Assembly (NCBI GenBank): GCA_963205155.1
Contig: CAUJJY010000132.1
Location: 1 to 6,820, forward strand
DNA length: 6,820 bases
Source of the DNA: Candidatus Zixiibacteriota bacterium
Lineage (GTDB): Bacteria > Zixibacteria > MSB-5A5 > CAIYYT01
Direction: 5' to 3'
The notes below the pieces were generated by a model. The model had not been told where the DNA came from, made no database searches, and saw only the letters and a program-made list of their open reading frames with translations. Made by a program: the position numbers and the translations under genes. Positions 6,462-6,820 of the stretch are shown one piece after another (the stretch's first letter is position 1; each line of letters begins with the position of its first letter).

Positions 6462-6618
6462 AAAAAAGTCGAGTCGGTCAGCGCTCTCTTCTCAATTTGT
6501 GGATTTTTCTTTACCCCTTAAAATCAACGAGGGGAAGCAGTCCTCTCCTACTTCACTGATACACCCAATGGAATCAGTCAAGCGCTTCCCCTGTCGATAC
6601 ACAACTGAGGCGAACCTC
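6462..6618 (-). ncRNA. Candidate structured small RNA (about 157 nt)
   Basis: A strong-looking promoter at 6653-6625 would start transcription near 6618. The downstream minus-strand sequence can pair in nested fashion. CTCAGTTGTG (6609-6600) pairs with CACAAATTGAG (6501-6491), 10 bp with one bulge and one G-U. ATCGAC plus AGGGGAAGC (6598-6584) pairs with GCTTCCCCT, a bulged C, and GTTGAT (6538-6523), 15 bp. ACTGAT (6578-6573) pairs with ATCAGT (6560-6555) around a 12-nt loop. A TGAGG-TTCG-CCTCA hairpin at the 5' end competes with the outer helix. Six T residues (6467-6462) could mark the 3' end, but no strong local terminator stem precedes them. The rod shape with asymmetric internal loops recalls 6S RNA, which I cannot confirm. 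No protein-coding sequence explains this pairing. Confidence 0.4.
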
Positions 6619-6633
6619 ATGTATATTATACAT
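6619..6633. repeat. 15-bp perfect dyad overlapping the -10 box, possible operator
   Basis: ATGTATA-T-TATACAT is a perfect 7+1+7 palindrome. It contains the whole TATAAT of the minus-strand promoter, the position where a repressor dimer would block transcription. AT-rich palindromes also arise easily by chance. Confidence 0.35.
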
Positions 6634-6653
6634 ACGAAACCGAAAAACCGCAA
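6625..6653 (-). promoter_or_regulatory. Sigma-70-like promoter for the candidate small RNA
   Basis: On the minus strand TTGCGG (6653-6648), a 17-nt spacer and a perfect TATAAT (6630-6625) are present. This is the best consensus promoter I see in the window. It points away from the possible gene at 6786 and toward the structured stretch, antisense to the end of the operon. Confidence 0.5.
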
Positions 6654-6745
6654 CAGTTTTTCCGAATTTTTGTTGACTGATTTACAGAAGAAAAGGGACT
6701 AATTGTCCACATCAGGGGCGATTTAGCCGTCTTTCTGCGGTCGGT

Positions 6746-6774
6746 TTGCTTGTAATTCGGCCGTTAAGTTATAT
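6746..6774 (+). promoter_or_regulatory. Possible promoter for the gene at the right edge
   Basis: TTGCTT (6746-6751), 17 nt, then TTATAT (6769-6774). The predicted start would fall a few nucleotides before ATG 6786. The -10 match is modest. Confidence 0.25.
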
Positions 6775-6785
6775 CTTCGACAACG

Positions 6786-6820
6786 ATGAATGTGTCAAAG
6801 TCTTTGCGCGACTTCAGGAA
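6786..6820 (+). CDS. Possible 5' end of a further gene, truncated by the window
   Basis: ATG at 6786 opens a frame (MNVSKSLRDFR...) that runs to the window edge. Only 11 full codons are visible. There is no clear Shine-Dalgarno, but a promoter-like pair lies immediately upstream. The product cannot be identified, and the call rests on position and the promoter-like sequence only. Confidence 0.25.
   Translation, partial: MNVSKSLRDFR

Larger units (their letters stand above)
6438..6785. other. Structured intergenic region after the methyltransferase gene
   Basis: This 348-bp stretch has no convincing gene. It contains a degenerate copy of the terminator at 1621-1662 (6462-6488), a set of nested inverted repeats (6491-6609), a TGAGG/CCTCA hairpin (6606-6619), a 15-bp dyad (6619-6633), an AT-rich inverted repeat GAAAAAC/GTTTTTC (6642-6662), a GGAC/GTCC dyad (6696-6708), and a possible plus-strand promoter near 6746-6774. 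A 67-codon plus-strand frame runs through it but has the look of chance. I see no standard strong terminator for the plus-strand operon. Confidence 0.6.

Noticed and set aside
6642..6662. GAAAAAC/GTTTTTC hairpin followed by T residues as a plus-strand terminator
   Set aside because: The stem is mostly A-T pairs, lies over 200 nt beyond the operon, and overlaps the -35 region of the minus-strand promoter; too weak to call.
6499..6702. 67-codon plus-strand reading frame
   Set aside because: Its GTG start lacks a convincing ribosome binding site, the composition is not protein-like, and it runs straight through the inverted repeats and the palindrome.
1..6820. tRNA, rRNA, CRISPR array, insertion sequence or known riboswitch
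   Set aside because: No cloverleaf, regular direct-repeat array, transposase or recognisable aptamer core was seen on either strand.

Overview
The window looks like chromosomal DNA of a free-living Gram-negative (diderm) bacterium of moderate GC. A lipid A-type acyltransferase, Sec signal peptides, a lipoprotein signal and a PEP-CTERM surface protein all point to an outer membrane and an exopolysaccharide/exosortase lifestyle. PEP-CTERM systems are spread over many phyla and no phylogenetic marker is present, so I do not name a taxon. An environmental or uncultivated lineage is a guess.

Layout. Positions 1-2406 are on the minus strand. Reading leftward there is a PEP-CTERM protein (2406-1699), a strong hairpin terminator (about 1621-1662), a membrane-anchored gluzincin-like metallopeptidase (1592-657), and an LpxL/HtrB-type acyltransferase (700 to beyond the left edge) that overlaps the peptidase gene by 44 bp. 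A divergent control region (2407-2706) holds a good sigma-54-like element for the PEP-CTERM gene. Positions 2707-6437 are a compact plus-strand operon: a catalytic M16 zinc peptidase, an M16-like lipoprotein without the zinc site, and a SAM methyltransferase with an N-terminal zinc ribbon, with gaps of +9 and -4 nt. Positions 6438-6785 are non-coding but highly structured, and the window ends at a possible start of a further plus-strand gene (6786).

How the genes fit together. The two M16 proteins look like the two halves of one secreted heterodimeric protease. The first keeps HXXEH but has lost the R/Y substrate-binding pair; the second keeps R/Y but has lost HXXEH and carries the lipid anchor. 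The methyltransferase is translationally coupled to them, but its substrate is not evident. The minus-strand peptidase and acyltransferase form a second coupled unit that acts at the cell envelope.

The most novel-looking item is not a protein. On the minus strand of 6462-6653 a TTGCGG-N17-TATAAT promoter is followed by about 157 nt that can fold into a long, interrupted hairpin ending at a six-T run. I read it as a candidate small RNA, possibly 6S-like in shape. Next in interest are the sigma-54-like promoter before the PEP-CTERM gene and the complementary residue losses in the M16 pair.
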